From positions 28,191,053 to 28,255,052 of the forward strand of contig CM060732.1 in assembly GCA_030704615.1 (NCBI GenBank): 64,000 nucleotides of DNA, written 5' to 3'. This DNA is from Takakia lepidozioides. Lineage: Eukaryota > Streptophyta > Takakiopsida > Takakiales > Takakiaceae. The notes beneath the pieces are model-generated. The model was not told the origin of the DNA, made no database searches, and saw nothing but the letters and a program-made list of their open reading frames with translations. Of this stretch, positions 12,780 to 25,060 are shown piece by piece. Every line of letters begins with the position of its first letter. Positions within the stretch are counted from its first letter, which is position 1. The position numbers and the translations under genes were made by a program.

Positions 12780-14492
12780 GGCTCTCAAGCTCTCTGCGCA
12801 AGTATAAGATAAGTGTCATTTGTACATATATATTATAATTTTAGAGTTGGAATGGTTATTATATCTCGATTTTTATACATGAATATAGATAATTATTAAT
12901 AAAATTCATCAGGGCCTCTGTCCCCTGTTCTGTAAAAAAAACAAAAAACAAAAAAAATTATATATATATATATATATATTGTTTTGATCGTAGCTAGAGT
13001 TCGATCTAATCGCTTGGTCCTGTTCTTCAGGCTCCCTCTGTGGTTCTCTGTGACCAGTTTTGTGCAGTGGCAGGCTTGGGTTGTTTTTGCTGCCCTTTGT
13101 CGTCTCTACTGTGAACAGGAAATGGCAAGTGACTTTGCTGGCCCCGTCTGGGCCTGGCGGTTGGATCCCCTTCTCTGAAGTGCTTACTATGTATACCCAA
13201 AAAATTATTCATATAAGTTAATGGGAGCTGGAGAACTAATAGCAGTGCTAAAACTGCTCACAGAGAATTACTCAGGGTGCCAGAACCATCTAGAACTACT
13301 AATTTTATTGGCTGTGTCCCCCAAGGGATAATGTGGAGACTTCTTGCCTAGGCGGAAAACAGGAGACATCTTGCCTAGGGGGAGAACTAGGCTTACCCAT
13401 TAAGCCTAGTCTCTGGAGGGTTGATGGGCATGATTCATGAAGCCGCGGAAAAAGTATAAAACAACAACCCCAAAATCACCCAAGGAAAGAGCAAGGACAG
13501 AGCCTCTGGTGGCGGAGAGGGTAATCCTTAATTCAAAACCTCCAAAACCTCAGAGAGTAAATGGGGACCTGGTGTCCCAGGCTTTTCTGAGTCTTCGGGA
13601 AGGTTTGGGCAACCAAAATGTTACCGTAAGGAAGTTTACTGCGACACTTGGATCCATGGATTTCGGGGCGAGGAAAACTTGAACATCATAAGAATGGAAA
13701 TTGGAGAGAGCATATTTTGCAGTCGTCAGAGACACCCAGTCTATAAACTTCATCAGACGTCCCTTGGATACATTGATGGCAAGTGTAGAGTCACAAATAA
13801 GACCAATATGGGAGGAAATAAGATGATATGATCATATATTGGTTCACGTCCATTAGACACCCTATGTTACCTCCTGTAGGGTCTACAGGAACGGTTAAAC
13901 CACACTACCAACCTTTCTATAGACTATTTTATCAACTCTGCATCCTGCACAAAAGCCAGTTGAGCTCAATGGATGCAAAATCTCCCCCATATATGACAGT
14001 CTGCATTGAGACGGCAAGCCTGCCTAACAGATAAAAGTTTATCACAAAACATGAAAGAACCTCGGACTTATTACCAACAACCCTGTAATAGTTTTAAAAA
14101 AGGCACATTGAAGCCATTATCTTACCACTGAAGCCATGATCTACATGAGGCATACAATTTATCCACAAACCAGGAGCCAGTCACTATATCCTACAGCCAC
14201 TTTCTCACGACTCTCTTCTAGAACTCTACACCTTTACTTACTCTATCTGGAGCCTGATGGATGCCGTATCAGTGCCTAAAGCACTACCAATACAGATAAT
14301 GACCAGACCCTACGGCCATTATACATAGTTAGCAATGGACTTACAACTATCCCAATACAGCCCTTCCCGCAACAAAGGAGGGGAAAAAAGTGAGACTCAA
14401 TCACCTGCAAATTTCAGAAACCATTTCTTAACCCCTACAAATCTGCAAAAACCAACCTAGAAACTACCCAACCAGGGAGGCCAATAAAGTTG
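12780..14492. other. 3' flank of AP2M, no gene recognised
   Basis: Contains a (TA)n microsatellite at about 12958-12979 and several short frames without recognisable homology. The part next to 14493 should include the AP2M 3' UTR. Confidence 0.4.
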
Positions 14493-17400
14493 TCAGCAAC
14501 GGATCTCATATGAGCCTGCCCTTGTGATGTAGCGTACCCATTCTACGGTGCTGTATCCACTTTTCTCCCATACCTGCTCAGAATGGCCACCAATAAGTAA
14601 TAGAAGTGCATCCTTGGCAATGTAAGTTAGTGCAGGTTCCCATGTGTTGTTATAAAAAGACACTATGCTTGTGACAAGAAACAAGGCTTCTAGCTTAGAT
14701 ACTCTTTTTACCAATGCGCAGCATCTCATGTGTCATAGAGAGTCTTTACCTTCAAGAATCGAACTCTTAGCCCTGAAGCAGTGAACATGGGGACCTGTTG
14801 CCAAGCAATAAGCAGAATTTCAAAACCCCTTGCATTGACCATATGGTCAGCGACTCACCACCGTAAGTATGCTCCTAAAGGCAGTTGTCAACAACTCACA
14901 ATGCGATGGCTTCCTATCCACTCATCAAATCAGAGTCTTAACTCTTCTAGAGCAACTGGACCGAAGTTATTAAATGAGCTGTGAACTCTCTGGGAATATA
15001 GACATAAGAAAAGCTATCGGAAAGATTAAATTCATACTACAATTATCACATCGGATGGGGTACAGCCAAGTATACACCACATGATCAAGGGACCGTGAGT
15101 GGAACTAGGAGATAAGTGTCTGGAAACTCAAGGATAGAACTCAGATGACAACTAGGATAACATGTGGTATGAAACTTAGAGGAGACCACCCACCTGGAAT
15201 TCCATTTGAATTGGGGGTCTAGTCCACGACTTCTTCTCAACCATTGTTGAAATAAGCTCAACTTCAGCACTCATTGTGAGCTCTGTTTGTCCCGGAAACT
15301 TCCTCACTCTGCACAAGGTTCCATATTAAGCAGCCTTTAGATACAAGGACAAATCAAACAGAACTACACAGGAAAGACTACCATGCCCAATTAAAACACC
15401 ATGTACTTTCTATATCCAGGAGTGAGTACATACACAATTCCTGTAGCTACTCCAAGTCCTAAAAAATGAGAAAGCCATTACAATTGATGTTGAGGGAGAA
15501 GATGGTCCTTACTTCCAGACCAAGCAGTCAATTGCCGCATTGTACTTGGCTCTGCCTGCTGTCACTTGGAAATTGGCCTTTGCCGTGTGCTTGGGCACTG
15601 GCACCTTGACCACTACTCCAAGTGCGAACATCTTGGCCCCAAACACACTCTTCACCTACAACCCATCACCACAATCCAAACAAATATAAGTGTGACACCT
15701 ATGACCTACCAAAGCTCCAGTCAAGTCAGAGAAGAAAAGTAGAGTTTTGGCCCTCTAGACCCAGTGAGGACTCTTCAAAATGAACTGCACTCAAGTTCCC
15801 CTTGAAAGCTGCATTGGCTCATGTAACTACCATCTCAACTGTGGTCCAGATTCATTCTCAGATCCCACACCCTTTCTTCCAAATCAGTTTCATGACTATT
15901 TGAACACAAAACCTTTCAAATTTGTATAGGTAAGTGAAATTTGCCAACTAATGATTCCAATGTCAGAAATTCCAGCCTTCTCGACTTATATGCTCAACAT
16001 GTCCTGAAAAACGAAGGAAATAGGTGCACCTTCACATTGACCTCCAGTCGAGTCCGGCCCAACTCCTTGATGCTTGGCAGCACACGGAATGGTAAATTGA
16101 TACCCTCTGTAATCCGGTATCTGTAACACCATTCTCGAACAAGTTTGGTAAACACAATCACAAAACAAAAATCAATCGTTTTTCTTTCACCCACTGTAAC
16201 GGCCCCTTCTGCTCCCTTTCCCCCTGCCTTTCACTTGTCAAACAAGGGAAGGGAGGCTAATATCTCTCTCTCCCTCTCTCCCTTAATATTGCAAATGCGC
16301 GAAGAGATACTTTGATCTTTGGGGGCTAGAGGCTAATGTCAGCAAATGTGCAGTGGTAGCATTCAACGACAGAGGAGAGGGAGGAAGTAATCTTAAGTGG
16401 CAGTGGGGTAGCCAAGAGATCCCGGTCCTCCCTTCCTACACTTACCTGGGCGTTGAGTTTTCCTCCAATTGTAATTGGGATGCACATATCCGGAAAGTTG
16501 TTCAAACTGGCAAGGGCAAAGCTCTGGGGCTCACTAATTTTTTCCACTGCAGAGGGGTCAACTCTGAGGTTAAGAAAAGCATGCTTTGTCGCATTATTAG
16601 ACCTGCCTTGGAGTACGGATCTGCTATATGGGTTGATAACTCCAACCAGGCTAAGTCTCTAGAATCCATTCAAGTGGGGGTGCTTAAGGAGTGTATGTCA
16701 GCATGCTCCAAACAGCCAATGTGGCTGTTCGGGGTGAGTTTGGCATTCCATCCTTAAGCTCCCGACGAGATGAATTCAAGGTCAGATGGTGGGGTCAGCT
16801 GCAACATATGCCCAACACCAGATATCCTAAGTTAATCGACTCTATATCTTGGAAACAGGACCGCCCTGTCAAACAGGCTAAGTCCTGGCAGAAGAGAGTA
16901 GAAGAGATTCTCAAGGACCTAGACCTGGAACCGCAAGTCTTGACCCTGCTGGATAAATCTGACTTAGAGGCTGTAGTGTCCAAAGCCATGTCTGTTGCCA
17001 TGAGATTGTCTGATGAAAATGAAGTTAGGCAGAAAACTTCCCTGAACTTGTTTCCAGTCAGTGACATGGGGGAGGACATCTTGGATGACCTCAAGGGTCT
17101 ACCCACTCTCGGCACTAGACTGAAATTTAAACTCAGGGCAGGAAGCCTACCTTTGAACAGCAAACAGAAGCAGAGAGGAAAGGGAGAGTGCAATTGCCCG
17201 TTGTGTGGGCAATCTGAAGACAGTATTCATTTTCTGATACACTGTCCGGGGTTCTCTCACCAAAGAGACGCTCTCTTCAACTCTATCAAGGGAATTGTGC
17301 CTGTACCCCTGTTTACCAACTTTGAAAGTCTCGAGGCTGAGCCAAACGCCCAGGCCCTCCTGAGGCCTAGTTTTTGGGCAAATCACACACAGCAGATTGA

Positions 17401-20400
17401 TGCTTGTGTGAAGGGATTTCTAGAGGATAAACCCGGATTAATTCTTTATATGAAGGTAAGTCTTACTACCAACGTCAACCCCTGACAGAGGTAGGTTCTG
17501 TTCCTTTTGTTCCCGCTCAAACTGGGCGCGGGGTCAATGGCCACAAGGCTACGGCAAACAACGTCTTATGAGTACAATATTGCAAATGCCAGTTGTGTGG
17601 GCAACCTGAAGACAACATTCACTTTTCTTATTCCTTGTCCTGGGTACTCTCCCCAGAGAGACACCCTCTTCAAATCCAATCTCGAGGATAAGCCAAAAGC
17701 CCAGGCCCTATTGGGGCCTAGTTATCAGGAAAATAGCACACAGCACCTTGATGCTTGTGTACAGGATTTCCAGGGGATATCTGGAAAACTTGGATCAATT
17801 GTCTGTTCCAAGGTAAGTCATACTACCAGTGTCAGCCTCTGACAAAGGTAGTTTCTGTCCCTTTGTGTTCCGCTCACACTGGGCATGGGGTCAATCACCA
17901 CAAGGCTACAGCAAACAATGCCTCATGAGTACATTCTCTCTCCATGAATTCAGAGATGGGATCAGTTGACACGCACGCCTAATACCAGATACCCTAAGAC
18001 AACCGACGCTATTTCTTGGAAGTAAGACTGTCCTGTTAAACAGGCAAGTCTTGGCGGAGAAGGGTAGAAGAGATTTTCAAGTATCTGAATATAAAGTCCA
18101 TAAGAATTGACCCTACTGAATGAAGCTGACCTGGAAGGGGTTGTGTCCTAAGCCATGTGTGATGCCCAAAGACTGTCCGATGGAAATGAAGTTAGGTATA
18201 AAACGTCCTTGAACTTGTTTACAGTCTGTGACATGGGCAAGGACCTTTGATGGGCCTACCTACCCTCGGCACTGGACTGAAATATAAACTCAGGGCGGGG
18301 AGCCTACCTTTGAACAATAAACAGACGCAGAGAGGAATGGACATAGTAATTGCCCAATGTGCGGGCAACCTGAAGACTATCCATTTTCTGATACATTATC
18401 CGGGTATTCTCACCAGAGAGTGACCCTCTACAGGAACATCAAGAACATGGTTCATGCACTTCTGTTCACCAACCTAAAGCCCTGACCCTGTTGGGGTCTA
18501 AGTTTTGGGCTGCACCCACACAGCAGGTTGATGCCTGTGTGAAGGGCTTTCCAGAGGATACTGGAAAGCCCGAACTACTTGTTTATATCAAGGTAAGTCA
18601 CACTACTGGAGTAAGCCCCTCACAAAGGTAGTCCTATCCCTTATGTTTTTGTCCAAACTGGGCACGGGGTCTATGGCCACAAGTCTACGAAAAACAAGGT
18701 CTCATGAGTTTTCTTCCCTTGAACGTCACTAAGTTCTTTGTAACAGCATTCAAAAATTGCCTGACCCCAGAAATCTGTTCAGAATTTTTGGCCTAGAACA
18801 AACGGAAAAGGGAGAACATGATAACTTATAGAGCAGCTGCCCTATAAGGTTAGAAGCATTGGCTGCTCTTCTCATTTGGAAGGGGAGCAGGCAAGAGCTG
18901 AAGGAGCAGTCACCTTACTGCCGACCTATGGCTACAAGCAAGGTACTCATTCAGGCTCTTGAAGCACTTAGTGTCCCAACATAAACAGAGTGCACACTAT
19001 GAGGAACTCACATGGACTTTACGAGCTCTGCTCTGAATCTATTCATACTTTTGCAAACCAAAGGCCTCTATGTGGCCCCTTGCGTGAGTACTTGGCTCTA
19101 GTAACACCTTCCTTTTGGAAACGGGTGCTTACTGACATAGGACCACCCCTCTGGAGAATGGGCTGACATAGGTGCTGCTAAGTTGTGTACCTATTCTTGA
19201 CTGAAATGGCTGAAAGGACCTCCCTTACCTCTCCTCTCTTTGGTGATATGACCTACTGCAGGGATGGCATTGATAACAAGTGTGAAGTGGTTTCGGCCTG
19301 AGGTTCCACAGGGATCACTAACCTGTTGGTTTGTTGGTTTGCTGTGATGGATCCAGATTGTTCTGTATATAGCTCATTGGGGTTTGTTAATGAGCCCTGG
19401 CGAAGTCATCAAATTAACATCCGCCAATCCCTAGTCGGCATCGTTTATGGTTGAGACAGTTCTGGGACTTAGCCATTTTCGGGCCCAACCTAGGAAAATG
19501 GTGCCGAAAATGGTTTACGAGTGAGTGGTCACATTGTAAGTTGCCTCCTGATTTTGTGAGGCAGCTCCCCTCGCTCTTTTATTTCATTGAAAGACCGTTT
19601 CTGCTTCTGCTGGTATTGACATTCTTCAAGTGGATTTGTTCTTACTGTAGGATGCCAAGTACTGTAGGAGGGACGTCTACACCGCAGTTCATGGGCAGGA
19701 TGAACGTGCATTTTTTTGCCAGGGGGGATTTCATGCCTAGTCCAGAAAGGGACTACATCCTTCCTACTTATGTTGCCCGGCTTGCTTCGGTGTCCATTAG
19801 GAGGTGTTCCGAACCTAGTCGTGTACAGCAGATTTTAGACAAGGCAAGCCTCAAGAAAATGAAGATGAGGGAGGAGGCAGCAGCTATTAGAGCCCGTCAG
19901 GCTCGTAGATTTGTCTTGGATTCAGCTGAGGAAAGTGGGGGAGAAGATTCCCAGGAGGTGAGGTGGACAGTCCCCCAAGAGGACGGGATTTTTGAGAGGC
20001 ATAGTGGAACTGATGCATCACAGAGCTCGGAGGATGAGGGGGATGAGGGGGATGAAGAAGAAGGTGGGGCAAGTTCCTCGGAGGGTGTTTCCAAGGCTGA
20101 GGATGTATTTGATTAAAAGAAGCAATCTGATGCAGACTTCTTTTCTAGTCTTGACATCACTCGCCCTATCACTCTCCTCTCCCCTCCCTTTTGTTCCACT
20201 CAAACTGGGTGCGGGGTCTATGGCCACAAGGCTATGGCACACAACATGTCTGAGCACATTCTCTTCTGCCCAACCATTAACACTGTCAAAAATAAGAATT
20301 CCAGCATCCGTTTACTAATTAATTGAAGGAGTGTTAAGTACCTGAAGCTGCACAAAAAGAAATTAATTCGTGATTACTGTAAAAATGAGTATGTAACACT

Positions 20401-23400
20401 ACCTGTCATGACAAGGTTTCACAAACTTAAACTGTCATGCTTGTCAGCTAAAGACCCATACAATTTCTTTATAAACAAGAAGACGGTTTACGCAGAAGAG
20501 AAAGGCCACTCACTTCATAAGCTCAAACTCTCCATCAGGGGGTACAAAGCTCACTGTCTTTTCGGTATTGAAGCGTGTGAGGTTGACACACTGGTGAAAG
20601 GTAACGTCATCAAGCTCTATAGTCTTGCCACTGCCAACCACAGGGCCAAGTCACAAGAGAACCATGTTACTTTCTTCCCTAATAACATGTCTTACAGCGC
20701 AATTGAAGACATGAGTTTGTGGCCAACAGCCATGCTAACCAAGGGTCTCACCACACCCAGCCCATTGACAATCTCTTTCAGTCATCACTCTCCTATGGAC
20801 ATACAGGAACGGCTGGCTTCACAGCAGGACTGCATGTTAGTGGGGCAGTCAAGTTGCTCCGCTAAGAGCTCCAAATTAAAATATTCTTCTGAAATCTCAA
20901 CCTGCCACTGGACTCTACTAACCTTCTTGATGGTCGAGCCTTAGCTTGGGCTTCCTTCTCAAGACCAATTTTGTCATTCAGTCCAAGCTTCAAGTCCGGC
21001 ATACCCGAAAGAAAGCATTTCATCAAAATCTTCCCGGTCACATCACACCGCAAAGTGGTGCCTGGAAACATCAGCAAACACACCTCAAGACATGGAAAAC
21101 ATCAGACAGTCTAACACTATCTTCAGAGTTGAAGATGAGATATGATCTCTGCAAAAGGTCCCTGAGCACAGATATCAAAACTGGAAAGAATTCATCTACC
21201 ACATGATAAAAAACAAAAAATGGCTGTATGAGAGGAGCAGGAAATTCACAAGTCAACACTCCAATACAGCATCTAAAATCTTTAACATATGGCATCAAAA
21301 CATATTTCTCGTGCAGTGTGAGAGAGTTATATAAGTTTGTGGACAAGTGACTAACCCTTTTGAGACATGAGCAGATTCACGCTCTCCACAATATCAAGGA
21401 AAACCTGCACAGGAGATAAACCTAGTTACAATTTCTTTTCCTCCTTTTCCCCAGACATTGATGTCACTACCAAGCATTGAAAAATAAAATACTTCTGAGA
21501 CTCGAAGCCTGTACCTCGTTCTTCTTGTAGACAAGCCCTTCTCGTCGCCAGCCCACAGCTCCTGTGACTTGCAGTGTTGCATTGGCAGGAGGTCTGGTAT
21601 CTTGCGGCTGCAGACCATGCCACAAAGCCGAGATCTCAGAAACTAAATCCATTTCTAACACCCACTACCTACAGGTTTTGAACTTGAAGTGCAACATCAA
21701 GGCTCAAACACAAACCAAATTTCATTGGAAGGCACTAGCCAGCCTGAAAACTAGCATGTAAACCAAGCGTGACTCATGGTGGAGTCTTTCAAATGAATGT
21801 CAATTGCCCACTCATTCCAATTCCCTCTGCTCTCAACCTCAAGAAGCACTTCCTGTTGTCATAGTAGACACATGTTTTCCATTCCTCTAGCCTTGTTGCT
21901 TGACCTTCAGAGACACTAATGGCTAGAAGGTATCTAACTAAATGCATTGTCTGCACTGAAGGGCAAAGCCCATAACCTCTATAATCTCAAATTGACAATT
22001 CATCCATAACCTAACTGGAAAGAATCCTTTTGCCATAAGGTGAAGCTCTAGTCAGCGGGAGTTGTGTTTTGAAGCACAGTCCACAATATTGACCCAGTTT
22101 CTCCATGGCTTGTCAAACCTAGCTATATACAATTCAAGGTGAGCTTTTGTGACAACAGAACCAACAAGGTGGCACTGCAGTAAGGTGCTTGCATGTACAC
22201 CATGCCTATCTATGCATATTGTACATTCCTACACCACAATCTGCCACAAGAAGTAATCTCAATTTGAGAGGGGATGTTTCTTTGACGAGGACAAAATAAA
22301 GAACAATACCTCACCTTTGATGAAAACGGAGACCGAACGCCTTCTTGTGTGATGTATAGCTTTAAGATTTCGGGGGATAAATTTTGGGGATAACCAAAGT
22401 CCATAATCTCTGTACACCATCATCCAGCAATGATAAGTAGTTACCCCTCCACATTTTTACAGCTGTAACTAGGAAACATTCAGCAGTAGTACAAGTCAGC
22501 AATAGTACAAGAACATTCAGCAATAGACTTTCTCCAGGTTTCTGAGTAGTACAGGAACCATACAGCTACTGCTAGAACAAGATTCAAAGCAACCCTCAAC
22601 AATCTCTTTACATATGAATCATCTGGCAAAAGAGAACTTCAAGACAACATAGTGTATCCGAAACACTTTTTCCCAATCTTCCCACGATGGTGGGTACCTA
22701 TGCGTAAACCCTAAACCCAAGCATCGGATTACCAGGAAATAGACTGTATTAAGTGGTACAATTGCAATTGGAAGATCACTAGCGTGGTAATATTACAATT
22801 CTTAAACCTGCTTCAGATCAAACACGGCCTGTTACAACTGCTAACCTAGGTTCGAACAAGGTATGCAGAAGCCAGCAGAACCAGGTACAAGTAGATAGGG
22901 TATTTCCCCAGACAGATGAATATGAGGTTTTCTTTGTGGGAGTTAATTGGACTGTGTGTGCCACACCATCAAGAAGCTCGTAGATGAGCACAAAGTTGTT
23001 CCTGATTGCATCTTCATCAAATGCCCCTCCAAAATACGATTTGAACAGCGCTACTGCCTGGTGCCACATTCCCCCTTCCCTTCATCACCCACTGAACCGA
23101 AACCAGAAGTTTAACCATGAAAACAAACCCTAAAGCCTAACATATTTGATGGCTCCATTTATGCTACTGCCTGGTGCCACACATCCCTCCTTGCCTCCAT
23201 CATTCTCTGAACCGAAGAAAAGCAGAAGTTCAACCATGATAAGAAAGCCCAACATCATGATAGACCCATCAAGGATCCACAACCAACCACAACAGTTTGG
23301 AAAGCTCATGTACCTCACGACTTATTTTAAGCTTGTTACCTCCATGGCAAAACTTCAGCCCAAAACCACCCTGGAAATTGCCTTTATCCCTCAACCCCAT

Positions 23401-24914
23401 TATCTGAACGAAGCTGTGTTTGAACTAAGGGTCACCACAATGCGCTACTGTGAGCCACTACCACTTTTGCGCCCCAATCCCAATCATCAGGTGTGTATTT
23501 TGGGCTTGTGGTGACGAAAGCTCTCCCAGAAGCTACCTGCGAGGTAGACTACCAGGGAGGGATTTGTTGATTGAAAATTGGGGTCAGGTATCTAAGCCAG
23601 ACCTCCAAGTTGCTGCAGCAGTGGCAACATTTGCTCAGAATTCACCCATGACTATGCATCCAAAGGCACCATCAATAGGTCATGTCAGACGGACCTGCTG
23701 TACCTCCCTTCACCCTCTCCTTTCTCTTACCAATCACTTGAACAGACTGATTTGTTCAAAATACTCAAAAACAACCTCCAACCAGTTGTTGAGCTGCCTG
23801 AGACTTCTTCCCCAGAGTTTGTTATCCATGAGAAGATCAGTGACCTTTGTTCTCAACAAAGTACTCAAGTGGATACCCACCAGTTAAAATTTGCAAGAGC
23901 TTTGGCACAAATCACCAAAAAACAGCTGTTCAGTTTCTTCCAGAATATCGTTGCGAGGCCAGTGAGAAGACGAGTAAATTGCGTATTTCATTGCTTTCAT
24001 TGCCTAGGCGCACGCCGCGATAACTGTGCCAAAGCAGCTGCACTGCAAGCCGGTTGAATGGGTTGACTTCCACTACTAGGAAAAGTGACTCTAACCTAGA
24101 TCCACAACTCCAGGTTTGGAGTCTTTGATGGCTACAAACAAGACACCTCTAGATCGGAGGGCATACCTCAACCACAAACTTGAAGGCACATGCAGCATTG
24201 GCATTGCTGCTGACAACAGTTACAATGTAGACATTACTGATGCGCATGTACAGAAAGGAGCAGCCCCCTATTTGCCGCACCGGACATGTGCCCAGATCCT
24301 TGGTCTGCATTATATGCGTGCGGAACGCATCCACCATATTTCCTCTGCAACCACCATAGCCACAACCTCTACCAAGTTAGCTCACTGGCATAAGAGCTCC
24401 ACAAAGTGCAGTCTCACCATTTCATCTATGAAAATCCAGCATTGATGCACGAGATTAAATGCCTCGTGGAGGAGGTCCAGCCTGGAGCTGCAAACAGCAG
24501 AACTGCACCATAGTTCAGAATTTGACCTAATTGTCTTGGGCGTCCCCAGCAATTATTTGCATAAGAATCATTGACTTACTGTTACCCCTAACCATTAGAT
24601 CTGAGAGCTTCTTTGGACGAAGTTACAAGCTTTTCCAAATAAGATCGTATTGGAGCTAAAAAAAACTGTACGACCATCCTCCAAACGCCCCCAAAACTGG
24701 CTTGCGATCTGAAGTCACTTCCTGACTCCACATGAAACGGTTGTGGCGATCGGACAATCCAGACCTGGGTTACCAAACACCACAAGCAGAGCAGCGATAG
24801 CATTCACAGGAAAGAAAACAAGTGGTCATACCCGACATCATCGCGGTACATACGGTTGATGAGCACATCTCCCCGCAAGTTCAAAAAATATATGGCAGAT
24901 GCTGCCACCGGCAT
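14493..24914 (-). CDS. AP2M: AP-2 complex subunit mu (clathrin adaptor), 13 exons
   Basis: Medium subunit of the AP-2 adaptor, which binds tyrosine-based cargo signals at the plasma membrane during clathrin-mediated endocytosis. Exons: 24914-24832, 24344-24167, 23057-22967, 22409-22315, 21607-21515, 21404-21356, 21061-20923, 20630-20514, 16120-16030, 15655-15513, 15308-15194, 14794-14750, 14573-14493. All introns are GT-AG and all phases agree, giving 1,320 nt, or 439 residues. This is within a residue or two of the plant protein (438 in Arabidopsis, from memory). The N-terminus [16 protein letters not shown] starts the longin-like domain; [16 protein letters not shown] opens the mu-homology domain; the end is [15 protein letters not shown]. 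No stops or frameshifts are present, so the gene looks intact and conserved. Intron 8 (16121-20513, 4.4 kb) is enlarged by LINEs lying antisense to the gene. Confidence 0.96.
16299..17575 (+). mobile_element. 5'-truncated LINE copy A in AP2M intron 8
   Basis: Flanked by a perfect 14-bp target duplication AATATTGCAAATGC (16285-16298 and 17576-17589). The coding part covers the end of RT and the C-terminal region: [16 protein letters not shown], then [19 protein letters not shown], and a zinc knuckle [20 protein letters not shown]. The frame from 16353 shifts around 16720 to that of 16691-17485, so it is not intact. After the stop comes a 3' UTR of about 100 bp ending in TATGAGTAC with no poly(A) tail. 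Confidence 0.88.
17590..17945 (+). mobile_element. LINE 3' fragment, second copy
   Basis: Repeats the end of the same [24 protein letters not shown] matches the zinc-knuckle region of copy A, followed by the same 3' UTR (ACTGGGCATGGGGTCAAT) ending in ATGAGTAC. It is more diverged, so older, and copy A appears to have inserted at or beside its 5' edge. Confidence 0.8.
17946..18715 (+). mobile_element. LINE 3' fragment, third and most decayed copy
   Basis: Nucleotide similarity to copy A is visible throughout (for example ACCAGATACCCTAAG, CTACCCTCGGCACTGGACTG and the zinc-knuckle segment at about 18350). Many indels destroy all frames. It ends with a 3' UTR copy (ACTGGGCACGGGGTCTATGG) at 18655-18710. 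Confidence 0.75.
18716..19450. other. Intronic sequence, nothing recognised
   Basis: Lies in AP2M intron 8 between LINE fragments. I saw no coding or repeat signal. Confidence 0.4.
19451..20116 (+). CDS. Unknown 221-codon open frame with acidic C-terminus, in AP2M intron 8
   Basis: An uninterrupted frame antisense to AP2M. The N-terminal half has a hydrophobic stretch ([16 protein letters not shown]). A middle basic helix ([20 protein letters not shown]) leads into a strongly acidic end with [13 protein letters not shown] do not recognise the family. It is followed within 60 bp by a LINE 3' UTR copy, so it may be carried by a mobile element, such as an ORF1 or a captured fragment. Expression and function are unknown. 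Confidence 0.35.
   Translation: MRQFWDLAIFGPNLGKWCRKWFTSEWSHCKLPPDFVRQLPSLFYFIERPFLLLLVLTFFKWICSYCRMPSTVGGTSTPQFMGRMNVHFFARGDFMPSPERDYILPTYVARLASVSIRRCSEPSRVQQILDKASLKKMKMREEAAAIRARQARRFVLDSAEESGGEDSQEVRWTVPQEDGIFERHSGTDASQSSEDEGDEGDEEEGGASSSEGVSKAEDVFD
20170..20268 (+). mobile_element. LINE 3' UTR copy
   Basis: CCTTTTGTTCCACTCAAACT, then GGGTGCGGGGTCTATGGCC and GAGCAC at the end, matches the 3' UTR of the LINE copies at 17500-17575 and 53385-53457. It has no LINE coding sequence directly upstream; the acidic open frame precedes it instead. Confidence 0.75.
23041..23245. repeat. Local duplication covering an AP2M splice acceptor
   Basis: The segment around the exon 3 acceptor (CTACTGCCTGGTGCCACA, 23051) is repeated about 115 bp away at 23164, followed in both by a related stretch ending CTGAACCGAA and CAGAAGTT. 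The upstream copy duplicates the acceptor sequence and first exon bases, so it could act as a decoy splice site for exon 3. Confidence 0.75.
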
Positions 24915-25060
24915 TTTTAAGCTCTCAGAACAGAACGCTTACCTCCCACCCTCCCTCCCTCCCTCCCTCTTTCAATCTCCCTCTCGATCTGCCCTCTTCT
25001 CTCCCTCTCTTGATCCCTGCAAAGCACTTTAAACCGCGACTTGCTTGCTTGTGATACCTA
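24915..25060 (-). promoter_or_regulatory. AP2M 5' leader with pyrimidine-rich tract
   Basis: Upstream of the AP2M start, the + strand carries (CCCT)n and CTCT runs at 24948-25012, seen as a GA-rich tract in the direction of transcription. GA/CT tracts are common in plant 5' UTRs and core promoters. No TATA box assigned. Confidence 0.35.
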
